A DNA stretch of 64,000 nucleotides from Ectopseudomonas alcaliphila (GTDB lineage Bacteria > Pseudomonadota > Gammaproteobacteria > Pseudomonadales > Pseudomonadaceae), in contig NZ_FNAE01000003.1 in NCBI RefSeq assembly GCF_900101755.1, forward strand, positions 90,715 to 154,714, given 5' to 3'. The notes under the pieces were generated by a model. That model ran no database searches, was not told the DNA's origin, and saw only the letters and a program-made list of their open reading frames with translations. The position numbers and the translations under genes were made by a program. Below are positions 1-9,242 of the stretch, in pieces; within the stretch, counting starts at the first letter, position 1; each line of letters begins with the position of its first letter.

Positions 1-1
1 A

Positions 2-28
2 CACGAAAAGCGTCAAATGCCGGTGTAG
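2..28 (+). CDS. clpP: ATP-dependent Clp protease proteolytic subunit, C-terminal end only
   Basis: The first bases read in one frame as HEKRQMPV followed by TAG. A charged tail of this kind, followed downstream by clpX, fits the C-terminus of the serine protease subunit ClpP, which pairs with ClpX to degrade unfolded and tagged proteins in the cytoplasm. Only eight residues are inside the window, so identity rests on position (clpP precedes clpX in Pseudomonas) more than on sequence. The stop codon TAG is made of a flanking TA and the first base of the repeat element that follows. Confidence 0.6.
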   Translation, partial: HEKRQMPV

Positions 29-169
29 CAGGCTGTTGAAAAACTACCTGCGTTGGCAATACTGCGTTGAAAACAACCTCGAAATGCTCGTTTACAACAC
101 GTAAATTGCGCTTTCTCGGTTGTTTTCGCCTTGTCTTGCCTGCCTCGCTTACGCTTTTCAACGGCCTAC
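28..169. repeat. TA-flanked inverted-repeat element (MITE-like), copy A
   Basis: This is a 142-bp non-coding element between clpP and clpX. Its ends are imperfect inverted repeats (GCAGGCTGTTGAAAA on the left, the complement of GTAGGCCGTTGAAAA on the right). TA lies directly outside both ends (26-27 and 170-171), as expected of a TA target duplication. Inside, arms at 69-78 and 118-127 can pair, and TTTAC 91-95 pairs with GTAAA 101-105. It is the reverse-orientation relative of the copy at 49288-49431. No transposase is encoded. Confidence 0.8.
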
Positions 170-279
170 TAGATGAGGCGCCGGCTGCAGGCATTCTTCA
201 CTGGCGCTAGCTGTGCCCTTGAAAATGCCTGCATTTGCCTTCATCTTGTGTTTCAAGCCTACCGTATTGGATTGATCGA

Positions 280-1560
280 ATGACTGATACCCGTAACGGT
301 GAGGACAACGGCAAACTGCTTTATTGCTCCTTCTGCGGCAAAAGCCAGCATGAAGTGCGCAAGTTGATCGCCGGTCCTTCCGTCTTCATCTGCGACGAAT
401 GCGTCGACCTGTGCAATGACATCATCCGCGAGGAGGTGCAGGAAGCGCAGGCCGAGAGCAACGCGCACAAACTCCCGGCACCCAAGGAAATCAGCGGCAT
501 CCTCGATCAGTACGTGATTGGTCAGGAGCGCGCCAAGAAGGTGCTGTCGGTAGCGGTATACAACCACTACAAGCGTCTTAACCAGCGTGACAAGAAAGAT
601 GATGTCGAGCTGGGCAAGAGCAACATTCTGCTGATCGGTCCGACCGGTTCGGGCAAGACACTGCTGGCCGAAACGCTGGCGCGCCTGCTCAATGTGCCGT
701 TCACCATCGCTGACGCCACCACCCTGACCGAAGCCGGTTATGTCGGTGAGGACGTCGAGAACATCATTCAGAAGCTGCTGCAGAAGTGCGATTACGATGT
801 CGAGAAGGCCCAGATGGGCATCGTCTACATCGACGAAATCGACAAGATCTCGCGCAAGTCCGACAATCCGTCGATCACGCGTGACGTATCGGGCGAGGGC
901 GTGCAGCAGGCGCTGCTCAAGCTGATCGAGGGCACCGTGGCTTCGGTTCCGCCGCAAGGCGGGCGCAAGCATCCGCAGCAGGAGTTCCTGCAGGTCGATA
1001 CACGCAATATCCTGTTCATCTGCGGCGGTGCATTCGCCGGTCTGGAGAAGGTCATCCAGGCGCGTTCCACCAAGGGCGGCATCGGTTTCGGTGCGGAAGT
1101 GCGCAGCAAGCAGGAAGGCAAGAAGATCGGCGAGTCTCTGCGTGAGGTCGAGCCGGACGATCTGGTCAAATTCGGCCTGATCCCCGAGTTCGTCGGTCGC
1201 CTGCCGGTGATCGCGACCCTGGAGGAGCTGGATGAGGCTGCTCTGGTACAGATCCTGACCGAGCCGAAGAACGCGCTGACCAAGCAGTACGCCAAGCTGT
1301 TCGAGATGGAAGGGGTGGACCTGGAGTTCCGTTCCGATGCGCTGAAATCCGTGGCGCATAAGGCGCTGGAGCGCAAGACCGGGGCTCGTGGCCTGCGTTC
1401 GATTCTCGAGGGCATTCTGCTCGACACCATGTACGAGATCCCGTCCCAACAGGACGTGAGCAAGGTGGTGATCGACGAGAGCGTCATCGAGGGTTCGTCC
1501 AAGCCGCTGCTGATCTACGAGAACAGCGAACCGCCGGCGAAGGCCGCGCCAGACGCCTGA
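280..1560 (+). CDS. clpX: ATP-dependent Clp protease ATP-binding subunit ClpX
   Basis: ClpX is the AAA+ unfoldase that recognises substrates, including ssrA-tagged proteins, and feeds them to ClpP in the cytoplasm. The ATG at 280 gives 426 residues, the usual family length; an in-frame upstream start at 235 would add 15 unconserved residues. The N-terminal zinc-binding domain has Cys16, Cys19, Cys38 and Cys41. Walker A GPTGSGKT is near residues 120-127, the pore loop GYVG near 153-156 and the Walker B/VYIDEID segment near 182. The RKH loop (GGRKHPQQ) and the IGF loop that docks on ClpP (GGIGFG) are both present. The ribosome-binding site is weak. A repeat element separates it from clpP, and a terminator follows. 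Confidence 0.98.
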   Translation: MTDTRNGEDNGKLLYCSFCGKSQHEVRKLIAGPSVFICDECVDLCNDIIREEVQEAQAESNAHKLPAPKEISGILDQYVIGQERAKKVLSVAVYNHYKRLNQRDKKDDVELGKSNILLIGPTGSGKTLLAETLARLLNVPFTIADATTLTEAGYVGEDVENIIQKLLQKCDYDVEKAQMGIVYIDEIDKISRKSDNPSITRDVSGEGVQQALLKLIEGTVASVPPQGGRKHPQQEFLQVDTRNILFICGGAFAGLEKVIQARSTKGGIGFGAEVRSKQEGKKIGESLREVEPDDLVKFGLIPEFVGRLPVIATLEELDEAALVQILTEPKNALTKQYAKLFEMEGVDLEFRSDALKSVAHKALERKTGARGLRSILEGILLDTMYEIPSQQDVSKVVIDESVIEGSSKPLLIYENSEPPAKAAPDA

Positions 1561-1580
1561 CTGCTGTTACACGATGCAAA

Positions 1581-1609
1581 GAAGGGGCCCTTTGGGCCCC
1601 TTCGCTTTT
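1581..1609 (+). terminator. Rho-independent terminator after clpX
   Basis: A perfect 10-bp stem, GAAGGGGCCC paired with GGGCCCCTTC around a TTT loop, is followed by a T-rich stretch ending at 1609. It separates clpX from the lon promoter. Confidence 0.9.
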
Positions 1610-1621
1610 GTGGACATTGCG

Positions 1622-1650
1622 CTTGTTTTTTGCGGGAGCTACCCCCATCT
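1622..1650 (+). promoter_or_regulatory. Sigma-32 (heat-shock) type promoter of lon
   Basis: CTTGTT at 1622-1627 and CCCCATCT at 1643-1650 are separated by 15 bases. This fits the RpoH consensus (CTTGAA, 13-15 bases, CCCCATNT) closely at the -10 box. The site is 60 bases upstream of the lon start, and lon is a classic heat-shock gene. Confidence 0.75.
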
Positions 1651-1709
1651 TAAAAGCCAAGGGTAATCCCGCCTGTTTACGGCCTTATGGCCGCCGCTGA
1701 GCCGAAATC

Positions 1710-4106
1710 ATGAAGACAACCATCGAATTGCCTCTCCTGCCATTGCGCGATGTAGTGGTCTATCCGCACATGGTCATCCCGCTTTTCGTCGGGCGTGAGA
1801 AATCCATCGAGGCCCTCGAGGCAGCGATGACGGGCGACAAGCAGATTCTGCTGGTGGCCCAGAAGAACCCGGCCGTCGATGATCCGGATGATCAGGATCT
1901 GTATCGCGTTGGCACCGTTGCCACCGTCCTGCAGTTGCTCAAACTGCCCGACGGCACCGTCAAGGTGCTGGTTGAAGGCGAGCAGCGCGGCTCCATCGAG
2001 CGTTTCATCGAGCTCGACGATCATTGTCGTGCTGAAGTGCAACTGATCGAGGAGGGCGAAACTGCCGAGCGCGAATCGGAGGTCTTTACCCGTAGCCTGC
2101 TCAGCCAGTTCGAGCAATACGTGCAGTTGGGCAAGAAGGTCCCTGCCGAAGTGCTGTCCTCGCTCAACAGCATCGATGAGCCCAGCCGTCTGGTCGATAC
2201 CATGGCCGCGCACATGGCGCTGAAGATCGAGCAGAAGCAGGAAATCCTCGAAATCACCTCGCTGTCCGCTCGCGTCGAGCACGTACTGGCCCTGCTGGAT
2301 GCCGAGATTGACCTGCTGCAGGTCGAGAAGCGTATCCGTGGTCGTGTAAAGAAACAGATGGAGCGCAGTCAGCGCGAGTACTACCTGAATGAGCAGATGA
2401 AGGCCATTCAGAAAGAGCTGGGCGATATCGATGAAGGCCATAGCGAGCTCGACGAACTGCGCAAGCGTATCGATAACGCCGGCCTGTCCAAGGAGGCCTT
2501 GACCAAGGCCAATGCCGAGCTGAACAAGCTCAAGCAGATGTCGCCGATGTCCGCTGAAGCTACCGTGGTGCGCTCCTACATCGATTGGCTGGTGAATGTG
2601 CCGTGGAAGGCCGAGAGCAAGGTCCGTCTGGATCTGGCGCGTGCCGAGAGCATTCTCGATGCCGATCACTACGGCCTGGAGGAGGTCAAGGAGCGTATTC
2701 TCGAGTATCTCGCCGTGCAGAAGCGGGTGAAGAAACTCAAGGGGCCGGTACTGTGCCTGGTCGGCCCGCCCGGCGTGGGCAAGACCTCGCTGGCCGAGTC
2801 CATCGCCAGTGCCACCAATCGCAAATTCGTGCGCATGGCGCTGGGTGGCGTGCGTGACGAGGCCGAGATTCGTGGTCACCGCCGCACCTATATCGGCTCG
2901 ATGCCGGGTCGCTTGATTCAGAAGATGACCAAGGTCGGCGTGCGCAACCCGTTGTTCCTGCTCGACGAGATCGACAAGATGGGTCAGGACATGCGCGGCG
3001 ACCCTGCCTCGGCATTGCTCGAAGTCCTCGACCCCGAGCAGAACCACAATTTCAACGATCACTATCTGGAGGTCGACTACGACCTGTCGGACGTGATGTT
3101 CCTCTGCACCGCCAACTCGATGAACATCCCCGGCCCGCTGCTGGACCGGATGGAGGTCATTCGCCTGCCGGGTTACACGGAGGACGAGAAGGTCAACATC
3201 GCCATCAAGTACCTGGCGCCCAAGCAGATACAGGCCAATGGCCTGAAGAAGGGCGAACTGGAGTTCGAAGAGGCGGCGATTCGCGACATCATCCGTTACT
3301 ACACGCGTGAAGCTGGCGTGCGCAGTCTGGAGCGGCAAATCGCCAAGGTCTGCCGCAAAGTGGTCAAGGAGCATGTGCGCGAGAAGCGTTTCCAGGTCAC
3401 GGTCAGCGCCGATGCCCTGGAACACTTCCTGGGCGTACGCAAGCATCGTTACGGCCTCGCCGAACAGCAGGATCAGATCGGTCAGGTGACCGGTTTGGCC
3501 TGGACACAGGTAGGCGGTGAGCTGCTCACCATCGAGACGGCTGTGGTGCCCGGCAAGGGCAATCTGATCAAGACCGGCTCACTGGGCGATGTCATGGCGG
3601 AATCGATGACGGCGGCCATGACGGTGGTTCGCAGTCGTGCGAAAAGTCTGGGGATCCCAGCTGATTTCAACGAGAAGCGCGACGTTCACATCCATATGCC
3701 GGAAGGTGCCACGCCCAAGGACGGCCCGAGCGCGGGCATTGGTTTGTGCACGGCACTGGTATCGGCATTGACGCAGATTCCGGTGCGGGCGGACGTGGCC
3801 ATGACCGGAGAAATCACCCTGCGTGGTCAGGTACTGGCCATTGGTGGTCTCAAGGAAAAACTTCTGGCAGCTCATCGGGGTGGGATCAAGACGGTGATCA
3901 TTCCCGAAGAAAATGTGCGTGATCTGAAGGAAATTCCGGAAAATATTAAGCAAGACCTGCAGATTAAACCGGTTAAATGGATTGACGAGGTCCTGCAAAT
4001 TGCGCTGCAATACGCCCCGGAGCCCTTGCCCGATGCGGCTCCGGAGATGGTTGCAACGGATGACAAGCGCGAGTCTGATTCCAAGGAGCGAATTAGCACG
4101 CATTAG
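1710..4106 (+). CDS. lon: ATP-dependent serine protease Lon
   Basis: Lon is a cytoplasmic AAA+ protease that degrades misfolded and specific regulatory proteins. At 798 residues it has normal length. The N-terminal substrate-binding domain begins with a [12 protein letters not shown] motif and is followed by a helical region. Walker A GPPGVGKT lies near residues 352-359 and the Walker B segment [10 protein letters not shown] near 415-424. The C-terminal protease domain carries the Ser-Lys dyad: Ser674 in DGPSAG and Lys717 in GGLKEK. It has its own heat-shock-like promoter, and hupB follows with a separate promoter. The last residues are divergent and charged, as is common in this family. Confidence 0.98.
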   Translation: MKTTIELPLLPLRDVVVYPHMVIPLFVGREKSIEALEAAMTGDKQILLVAQKNPAVDDPDDQDLYRVGTVATVLQLLKLPDGTVKVLVEGEQRGSIERFIELDDHCRAEVQLIEEGETAERESEVFTRSLLSQFEQYVQLGKKVPAEVLSSLNSIDEPSRLVDTMAAHMALKIEQKQEILEITSLSARVEHVLALLDAEIDLLQVEKRIRGRVKKQMERSQREYYLNEQMKAIQKELGDIDEGHSELDELRKRIDNAGLSKEALTKANAELNKLKQMSPMSAEATVVRSYIDWLVNVPWKAESKVRLDLARAESILDADHYGLEEVKERILEYLAVQKRVKKLKGPVLCLVGPPGVGKTSLAESIASATNRKFVRMALGGVRDEAEIRGHRRTYIGSMPGRLIQKMTKVGVRNPLFLLDEIDKMGQDMRGDPASALLEVLDPEQNHNFNDHYLEVDYDLSDVMFLCTANSMNIPGPLLDRMEVIRLPGYTEDEKVNIAIKYLAPKQIQANGLKKGELEFEEAAIRDIIRYYTREAGVRSLERQIAKVCRKVVKEHVREKRFQVTVSADALEHFLGVRKHRYGLAEQQDQIGQVTGLAWTQVGGELLTIETAVVPGKGNLIKTGSLGDVMAESMTAAMTVVRSRAKSLGIPADFNEKRDVHIHMPEGATPKDGPSAGIGLCTALVSALTQIPVRADVAMTGEITLRGQVLAIGGLKEKLLAAHRGGIKTVIIPEENVRDLKEIPENIKQDLQIKPVKWIDEVLQIALQYAPEPLPDAAPEMVATDDKRESDSKERISTH

Positions 4107-4119
4107 CCGGGGGGCTTCC

Positions 4120-4149
4120 TTGACACAATTTTTGAGCCCTTGTTATAAA
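4120..4149 (+). promoter_or_regulatory. Sigma-70 promoter of hupB
   Basis: TTGACA at 4120-4125 and TATAAA at 4144-4149 are 18 bases apart (17 if TTATAA is taken as the -10). This near-consensus promoter lies about 93 bases upstream of the hupB start and fits strong constitutive expression of an abundant nucleoid protein. Confidence 0.8.
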
Positions 4150-4241
4150 GCGGCTTTTATTGTGTCGGCAGGCCATCCAGCACCCGCTTTGCTTACACTA
4201 AAAATCAAGAAACAAACTAAACAGAAATAAGGGGACTTAGA

Positions 4242-4514
4242 GTGAACAAGTCGGAACTGATCGATGCCATCGCTGCATCTGCTGATATCCCGAAAGCTGT
4301 TGCTGGCCGCGCGCTGGATGCAGTGATTGAATCCGTCACTGGCGCTCTGAAGGCTGGTGACTCCGTTGTACTGGTTGGCTTCGGCACCTTCGCTGTCAAA
4401 GAGCGTGCTGCTCGCACTGGCCGCAACCCGCAGACCGGCAAGCCGATCAGCATCGCTGCTGCCAAGATCCCAGGCTTCAAAGCTGGCAAGGCTCTGAAAG
4501 ACGCCGTCAACTAA
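4242..4514 (+). CDS. hupB: DNA-binding protein HU-beta
   Basis: This is a small histone-like nucleoid protein that binds and bends DNA without strong sequence preference, as a homo- or heterodimer. It is 90 residues, the canonical HU length. The start is GTG at 4242, preceded by AAGGGGA. The sequence begins [11 protein letters not shown] and contains the beta-arm signature [18 protein letters not shown] and the conserved [17 protein letters not shown] tail. It sits between lon and ppiD with its own strong promoter and downstream hairpins, so it is probably a monocistronic unit. Confidence 0.98.
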   Translation: MNKSELIDAIAASADIPKAVAGRALDAVIESVTGALKAGDSVVLVGFGTFAVKERAARTGRNPQTGKPISIAAAKIPGFKAGKALKDAVN

Positions 4515-4619
4515 GCGTCTTCTGGGTTTGCCTCGCCGCCAGGCTCCGTCTGGCGGCTGTTAGGGGGCAGCGCAGGTAGTCCTAGACTCTTCTGCTCTGA
4601 CCGCTTAACGCGTTACGAG

Positions 4620-4650
4620 AAGGCGCATCCAAGGATGCGCCTTTCTTCTA
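4620..4650 (+). terminator. Terminator between hupB and ppiD
   Basis: AAGGCGCATCC at 4620-4630 pairs with GGATGCGCCTT at 4633-4643 and is followed by a T-rich CTTTCTTCT. A second weaker hairpin (CCGCCAG 4536-4542 with CTGGCGG 4550-4556), without a clear T run, lies closer to the hupB stop. Confidence 0.8.
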
Positions 4651-4708
4651 TCTGGACATTACCCACACTGCGCGGCTGGTGACTCTGTACAGTCGTTCTG
4701 GGGGAAGC

Positions 4709-6556
4709 ATGCTGCAAAACATCAGGGACAATTCACGCGGTTGGATTGCCAAAATCATCATCGGCCTCATTGTGATGCTGATGGCGTTTACCGGTTTCGA
4801 AGCCATCGTCACGGGGACCAGCAATCGCAACAATGCGGCTGACGTGAACGGTGACACCATTACCCTCAGCGAGCTCAATCAGGCCGTTGAAATGCAGCGT
4901 CGTCAGCTGCTGCAGCAACTGGGTCGTGATTTCGACGCCTCGCTGCTCGATGACAACCTGCTGCGTGAGGCTTCGCTCAAGGGCTTGATCGAGCGCAAGT
5001 TGCTGCTGCAAGCAGCCGGTGATGCTCATTTCGCCTTCTCGCAGGCATCGCTGGATCAGGTGATTCTGCAAACTCCCGAATTTCAGGTAGATGGCCGCTT
5101 CGATACTGCGCGTTTCGATCAGGTCATTCGCCAGATGGGTTACACCCGCCTGCAGTTCCGCCAGAAGCTGGAAGAGGACATGCTGATTGGGCAGCTGCGT
5201 GCCGGTCTCGGTGCCAGTAGCTTCGTCACCGAGCAGGAGGCGCGTGCGTTCGCCAATCTCGAGCGCCAGACCCGCGACTTCGCCAGCCTCACCATCAAGG
5301 CCGACAGCGCTGCGATCGAGCTGAGCGACAGCGACGTCAGCGCCTATTACGACGAGCACGCCAGCGAATTCATGAGCCCTGAGCAGGTCGTGCTGGAGTA
5401 CGTCGAGCTGCAAAAGGACAGCTTCTTCGATCAGGTCGAAGTCAGCGATGAAGATCTGCAGCCGCTGTACGAGAGCGAGATCGCCAACCTGGCTGAGCAG
5501 CGTCAGGCTGCGCACATCCTTATCGAGGGCGATGATCAAACCGCGCGTACCAAGATCGAAGAGATCAAGGCGCGTGTGGATGCTGGCGAAGATTTCGCTG
5601 CCCTGGCCAAGGAGTTCTCGCAGGATCCAGGTTCGGCTGCCGATGGCGGTGATCTGGGTTACGCCGGCCCTGGCGTCTACGATCCGGCCTTCGAGGAGGC
5701 GCTCTATGCGCTGCAGCAGGGCCAGGTTTCCGAGCCAGTGCAGAGCGACTTCGGCTGGCACCTGATCAAGCTGCTGGGTGTTCAGGCTCCAGAAGTACCC
5801 AGCTTCGACAGCCTCAAGGACAAACTGGCGCGTGACCTCAAGGCGCAGCAGGTCGAGCAGCGTTTCGTCGAGGCGACCAAACAGCTGGAAGACGCCGCGT
5901 TCGAAGCGTCAGATCTGGCTCAGCCAGCTCAGGAGCTGGGCCTCGAGGTCAAGCTCAGCGAAGCTTTCGGTCGTGAGGGTGGTGCAACTGGCATCACTGC
6001 CAACCGTCAGGTCCTGCAGGCTGCATTCAGCCCTGATGTTCTGGAAGGCGGCACCAACAGCTCGACCATTGAACTGGACCCGAGCACGGTCGTCGTCGTG
6101 CGCGTCAAAGAGCACAAAAAGCCGGAGCAACTGCCCCTGGAGCAGGTTGCTGAGAGTATCCGCGCTCACCTGCAGCAGGAACGTGCTAGCGCTGCGGCCA
6201 AGGCCGAGGGCGAGAAGCAACTGGCTGCCGCCCAGGCGGGTGAGCAGTCTGCTGCTGATTGGCAGGTGCAGGAGGCGGCTACCCGCAGCCAGGACGGCGT
6301 CGAGCCGAAGGTGCTGCAGGCGCTGTTTCGCATGCCCAAGCCAGCCAAGGCAGGCGAGCCGACCTTCGTCGGTGTGACGCTGAACAATGGCGACTACGTC
6401 GTCCTGCGTCTCGATGGCGTGAACGTGCCGGAAGAGGCGCTGGCTGACGAAGAGCTCGCCATGTACCGCAACTTCCTGGCGTCGCGTGCCGGTCAGCAGG
6501 ACTTCGCTGCGCTGCGCAAGCAGCTGGAAGCCAAGGCCGACATCGAGCGTTTCTGA
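4709..6556 (+). CDS. ppiD: Periplasmic folding chaperone / peptidyl-prolyl isomerase PpiD
   Basis: PpiD is anchored in the inner membrane with its bulk in the periplasm, where it helps outer-membrane and secreted proteins fold near the Sec translocon. The ATG at 4709 follows a strong GGGGGAAG site and gives 615 residues. An N-terminal anchor spans about residues 13-33, followed by a SurA-N-like helical domain. A parvulin domain begins at [10 protein letters not shown] (about residue 270) and includes [10 protein letters not shown]. The long C-terminal part is rich in Gln and Ala. A bidirectional terminator follows. The family assignment is secure; isomerase activity in PpiD proteins is often weak or absent. 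Confidence 0.95.
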   Translation: MLQNIRDNSRGWIAKIIIGLIVMLMAFTGFEAIVTGTSNRNNAADVNGDTITLSELNQAVEMQRRQLLQQLGRDFDASLLDDNLLREASLKGLIERKLLLQAAGDAHFAFSQASLDQVILQTPEFQVDGRFDTARFDQVIRQMGYTRLQFRQKLEEDMLIGQLRAGLGASSFVTEQEARAFANLERQTRDFASLTIKADSAAIELSDSDVSAYYDEHASEFMSPEQVVLEYVELQKDSFFDQVEVSDEDLQPLYESEIANLAEQRQAAHILIEGDDQTARTKIEEIKARVDAGEDFAALAKEFSQDPGSAADGGDLGYAGPGVYDPAFEEALYALQQGQVSEPVQSDFGWHLIKLLGVQAPEVPSFDSLKDKLARDLKAQQVEQRFVEATKQLEDAAFEASDLAQPAQELGLEVKLSEAFGREGGATGITANRQVLQAAFSPDVLEGGTNSSTIELDPSTVVVVRVKEHKKPEQLPLEQVAESIRAHLQQERASAAAKAEGEKQLAAAQAGEQSAADWQVQEAATRSQDGVEPKVLQALFRMPKPAKAGEPTFVGVTLNNGDYVVLRLDGVNVPEEALADEELAMYRNFLASRAGQQDFAALRKQLEAKADIERF

Positions 6557-6570
6557 CCGCTGTCCGCTAC

Positions 6571-6607
6571 GAGAAAGCCCCGCCAAGTGCGGGGCTTTCT
6601 CGTTTCT
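6571..6607. terminator. Bidirectional terminator between ppiD and the PLD-family gene
   Basis: A 13-bp stem, GAGAAAGCCCCGC (6571-6583) with GCGGGGCTTTCTC (6589-6601), has a T-rich right flank (CGTTT). It lies between two convergent genes and can serve both. Confidence 0.85.
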
Positions 6608-6610
6608 GGG

Positions 6611-8158
6611 TCATAACAGCCATTCGATGGGCAGCCACGAAAGCAGGTGAATGCCCAGGCGTTTGAGCAGCCCTGTGCCGGGCTCGCTATCGAATCGGCG
6701 TTGCTCGCCATCCACGCGTTGCAGCCAGTAGATTCGGCCGTGCTCGTCGAGCCGCAGCTCATAGGCATTGGCCGGGATATCGCTTTCGAATGCTTGGTCG
6801 ATAGCTGCCGCCAGTTTCGGGCTTTCGATGAGAAAACCCATCTCCGTATTGAGACTGGCGGAGCGTGGATCGAAGTTGAATGAGCCGATGAAGACGCGTT
6901 GGCCATCGAGGGCGAAGGTCTTCGCATGCAGGCTCGAGCCGGAGCTGCCGAATGGGCCGGCTTTCTCCCGGTGACCTTCGTCGTCCGCACCCAGGCGCAT
7001 TTCATAGAGTTTGACGCCACCTTCGAGCAGCGCACGACGGCGTTTGGCGTAGCCGGCATGCACGGGCGTCACATCCGTCGCTTCCAGCGCATTGGTGAGG
7101 ATGCGCACTTCAACGCCGCGTTGTACCAGGCCGGTAAAGATATCGACGCCGGTTTGTGTGGGGACAAAGTAGGGGGAGACGAGGTCGACCCGTGACTGTG
7201 GAATATCGAGCATCTCGCCCAGGTGGCTGATCAGCAGCTCGCCGTCACTGGCATTGCCAAGGCCCTTGGCGGGATCATCGCTGACCAGTGTGGTCTCGCT
7301 CCATTCAAAGCCAAGATTCTTGTCCAGCAGGCGCTGGATAAACTCGCTTTCCTGCAGGGTCTTCACGTAACCGCTGGCCGCAGGCGAGCTGGAAAGATCG
7401 GCCGCGAGGTCGTGCAGGGGCTGTGGAGCGTTGCCGCTGCGAGGCACGATCAGCTCCAGCGGGTAGCTGGAATCGCTGGCCCAGTAGCGATCGAAGTCGG
7501 CCGAGGTATCGGCCACGACCGGGCCGACGGCCAGAACATCCAGGTCGGCGAAGAGCACACCCTCACTGGCGTCGAAGTATTCGTCGCCGATATTGCGTCC
7601 ACCGATGATGGTGGCCTGGTTGTCCACGGTGAAGGACTTGTTGTGCATGCGCCGGTTGGCACGAGGAAAGTGGGTCAGATAACCCAGCGCCTTGGCCTTT
7701 CGTAAGGAGAAGGGGTTGAACAGGCGCACTTCGATATTTGGCTGCTGATCGAGTGTGCTCAGGATCTGATCGAGCCCGGCGATACCGTTGTCGTCCAGCA
7801 GCAGGCGGACACGAACGCCCCGTTCGGCGGCTTTGAGCAGGGCATCCAGTAGCAGGGTGCCGGTAATGTCGTTGCGCCAGATGTAGTACTGAATGTCGAG
7901 GCTGCGCTCGGCAGCTCCCACCAGGAGCATGCGTGCGGCGAAGGCATCCCGGGCAGCGGCCAGCGTGAGGATGCCGGATAGGCCGGGGTGGGCATCGCGC
8001 TCGCTACCCAGGGCTTGCCCCAGTGTGGTATCGGCCGTTTCGGCCTGGGTGAAGGCCTGGCTCTCGGTGCGGCCATCCAGCGGTGGCAGTGCGCAGCCGA
8101 CCACGAGGCTGCATAGCACGGTGATCAGGCAGGCTCGCCACTTGCTTGTCGGGATCAT
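6611..8158 (-). CDS. Phospholipase D-family lipoprotein (cardiolipin synthase-like)
   Basis: This predicted lipoprotein of 515 residues has a signal peptide with lipobox LVVGC (Cys22). It carries two HKD motifs of the phospholipase D superfamily: His172/Lys174/Asp179 in HNKSFTVD and His411/Lys413/Asp418 in HAKTFALD, the latter followed by GSFNFDPRS. This architecture matches ClsC/YmdC-type proteins, which make cardiolipin from two phospholipids at the membrane; phosphatidyl transfer to other acceptors or a hydrolytic role is equally possible. It is transcribed alone, with terminators on both sides. The gene symbol is left empty because the exact substrate cannot be read from sequence. Confidence 0.85.
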   Translation of the reverse strand: MIPTSKWRACLITVLCSLVVGCALPPLDGRTESQAFTQAETADTTLGQALGSERDAHPGLSGILTLAAARDAFAARMLLVGAAERSLDIQYYIWRNDITGTLLLDALLKAAERGVRVRLLLDDNGIAGLDQILSTLDQQPNIEVRLFNPFSLRKAKALGYLTHFPRANRRMHNKSFTVDNQATIIGGRNIGDEYFDASEGVLFADLDVLAVGPVVADTSADFDRYWASDSSYPLELIVPRSGNAPQPLHDLAADLSSSPAASGYVKTLQESEFIQRLLDKNLGFEWSETTLVSDDPAKGLGNASDGELLISHLGEMLDIPQSRVDLVSPYFVPTQTGVDIFTGLVQRGVEVRILTNALEATDVTPVHAGYAKRRRALLEGGVKLYEMRLGADDEGHREKAGPFGSSGSSLHAKTFALDGQRVFIGSFNFDPRSASLNTEMGFLIESPKLAAAIDQAFESDIPANAYELRLDEHGRIYWLQRVDGEQRRFDSEPGTGLLKRLGIHLLSWLPIEWLL

Positions 8159-8304
8159 TGACCCATCTCGTTTACAGGCTTCCCAGCTAGGACAACACCA
8201 ACGTTGAAGCGTGCCGGCCGCTGATGGCGTTTCGTTTCGCGAAGCGGATGAGTTGTCTGCACCAGTAGCGCTGGCCGGACCCTGACGTAACAGGCCAGAA
8301 ACGA

Positions 8305-8338
8305 CAACGCCGCACCTCCTGAGGAAGGTGCGGCGTTG
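8305..8338 (-). terminator. Terminator downstream of fabI
   Basis: CAACGCCGCACCT (8305-8317) pairs with AGGTGCGGCGTTG (8326-8338). Read on the minus strand the stem is followed by TCGTTTCT. It ends the yej-fabI transcription unit. Confidence 0.8.
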
Positions 8339-8419
8339 TGGATTCAGCGACGATCAAGCCGTGCTGAAGGTGCCGGGCATCGCCTGCTGTTCTGCCTGCG
8401 ACGCCCTGGTGAGCTCGGC

Positions 8420-9214
8420 TCAGTCTTCCATGGCGCCCATGGCGGTGGTGTTGAAGCCGCCGTCGACGTACATGATTTCGCCGCTGATGCCCGAAGCCAG
8501 GTCGGAGCAGAGGAAGGCGCCGGCATTGCCGACTTCCTCGATGGTGACGTTGCGACGCAGCGGGGTCTGCTTCTCGTTGGCAGCCAGCATCTTGCGGAAG
8601 CTGGCGATGCCGCTGGCAGCCAGGGTGCGGATCGGGCCGGCGGAGATGGCGTTGACACGGGTGCCTTCAGGGCCGAGGCTGCCGGCCAGGTAGCGTACAC
8701 CGGCTTCCAGGCTGGCTTTGGCCATGCCCATGACGTTGTAGTTGGGCATGGTGCGCTCGGCGCCCAGGTAGGAGAGGGTGAGCAGGCTGCCGTTGCGGCC
8801 TTTCATCATCTCGCGACCGGCCTTGGCCAGGGCAACGAAGCTGTAGGCGCTGATGTCGTGAGCGATCTTGAAGCCTTCACGGGTGGTGACGTCGGTGAAA
8901 TCGCCATTGAGCTGATCGCCCGGGGCGAAACCGACCGAGTGGACGATGCAGTCCAGACCGTCCCACTTCTTGCTCAGCGCTTCGAATACCGAGGCGATTT
9001 CCTCGTCGCTGGCCACATCGCAAGGGAAGCACAGGTCGGCGCTGGAGCCCCAACCGGCAGCGAAGTCTTCCACGCGGCCCTTGAGCTTCTCGTTCTGGTA
9101 GGTGAAAGCCAGCTCGGCACCTTCGCGGTGCATGGCGGCGGCGATACCCGAGGCGATGGACAGTTTGCTGGCAACGCCAACGATGAGTACGCGCTTACCG
9201 GTTAGAAAACCCAT
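8420..9214 (-). CDS. fabI: Enoyl-[acyl-carrier-protein] reductase (NADH) FabI
   Basis: FabI catalyses the last step of each fatty-acid elongation round, reducing trans-2-enoyl-ACP with NADH. At 264 residues it starts [19 protein letters not shown], the divergent nucleotide-binding loop typical of FabI. By alignment with E. coli Tyr146/Tyr156/Lys163, the active-site residues are Tyr149, Tyr159 and Lys166. It ends with the conserved [10 protein letters not shown]. The start lies only 28 bases after the yejF stop with a GGAAGAGG site and no terminator between, so fabI appears to be the last gene of the ABC-transporter operon. Confidence 0.97.
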   Translation of the reverse strand: MGFLTGKRVLIVGVASKLSIASGIAAAMHREGAELAFTYQNEKLKGRVEDFAAGWGSSADLCFPCDVASDEEIASVFEALSKKWDGLDCIVHSVGFAPGDQLNGDFTDVTTREGFKIAHDISAYSFVALAKAGREMMKGRNGSLLTLSYLGAERTMPNYNVMGMAKASLEAGVRYLAGSLGPEGTRVNAISAGPIRTLAASGIASFRKMLAANEKQTPLRRNVTIEEVGNAGAFLCSDLASGISGEIMYVDGGFNTTAMGAMED

Positions 9215-9242
9215 TGTGCTATTCCTCTTCCTGTTTCAAGGA

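Noticed and set aside
235..279. In-frame upstream extension of clpX
   Set aside because: The extra 15 residues are not part of the ClpX family start, and the zinc-domain spacing fits ATG 280.
1677..3446. Long open frame on the minus strand opposite lon (589 codons)
   Set aside because: It lies entirely inside the lon gene, has low-complexity His/Leu/Gln-rich translation and no ribosome site; it is a shadow caused by high GC codon use.
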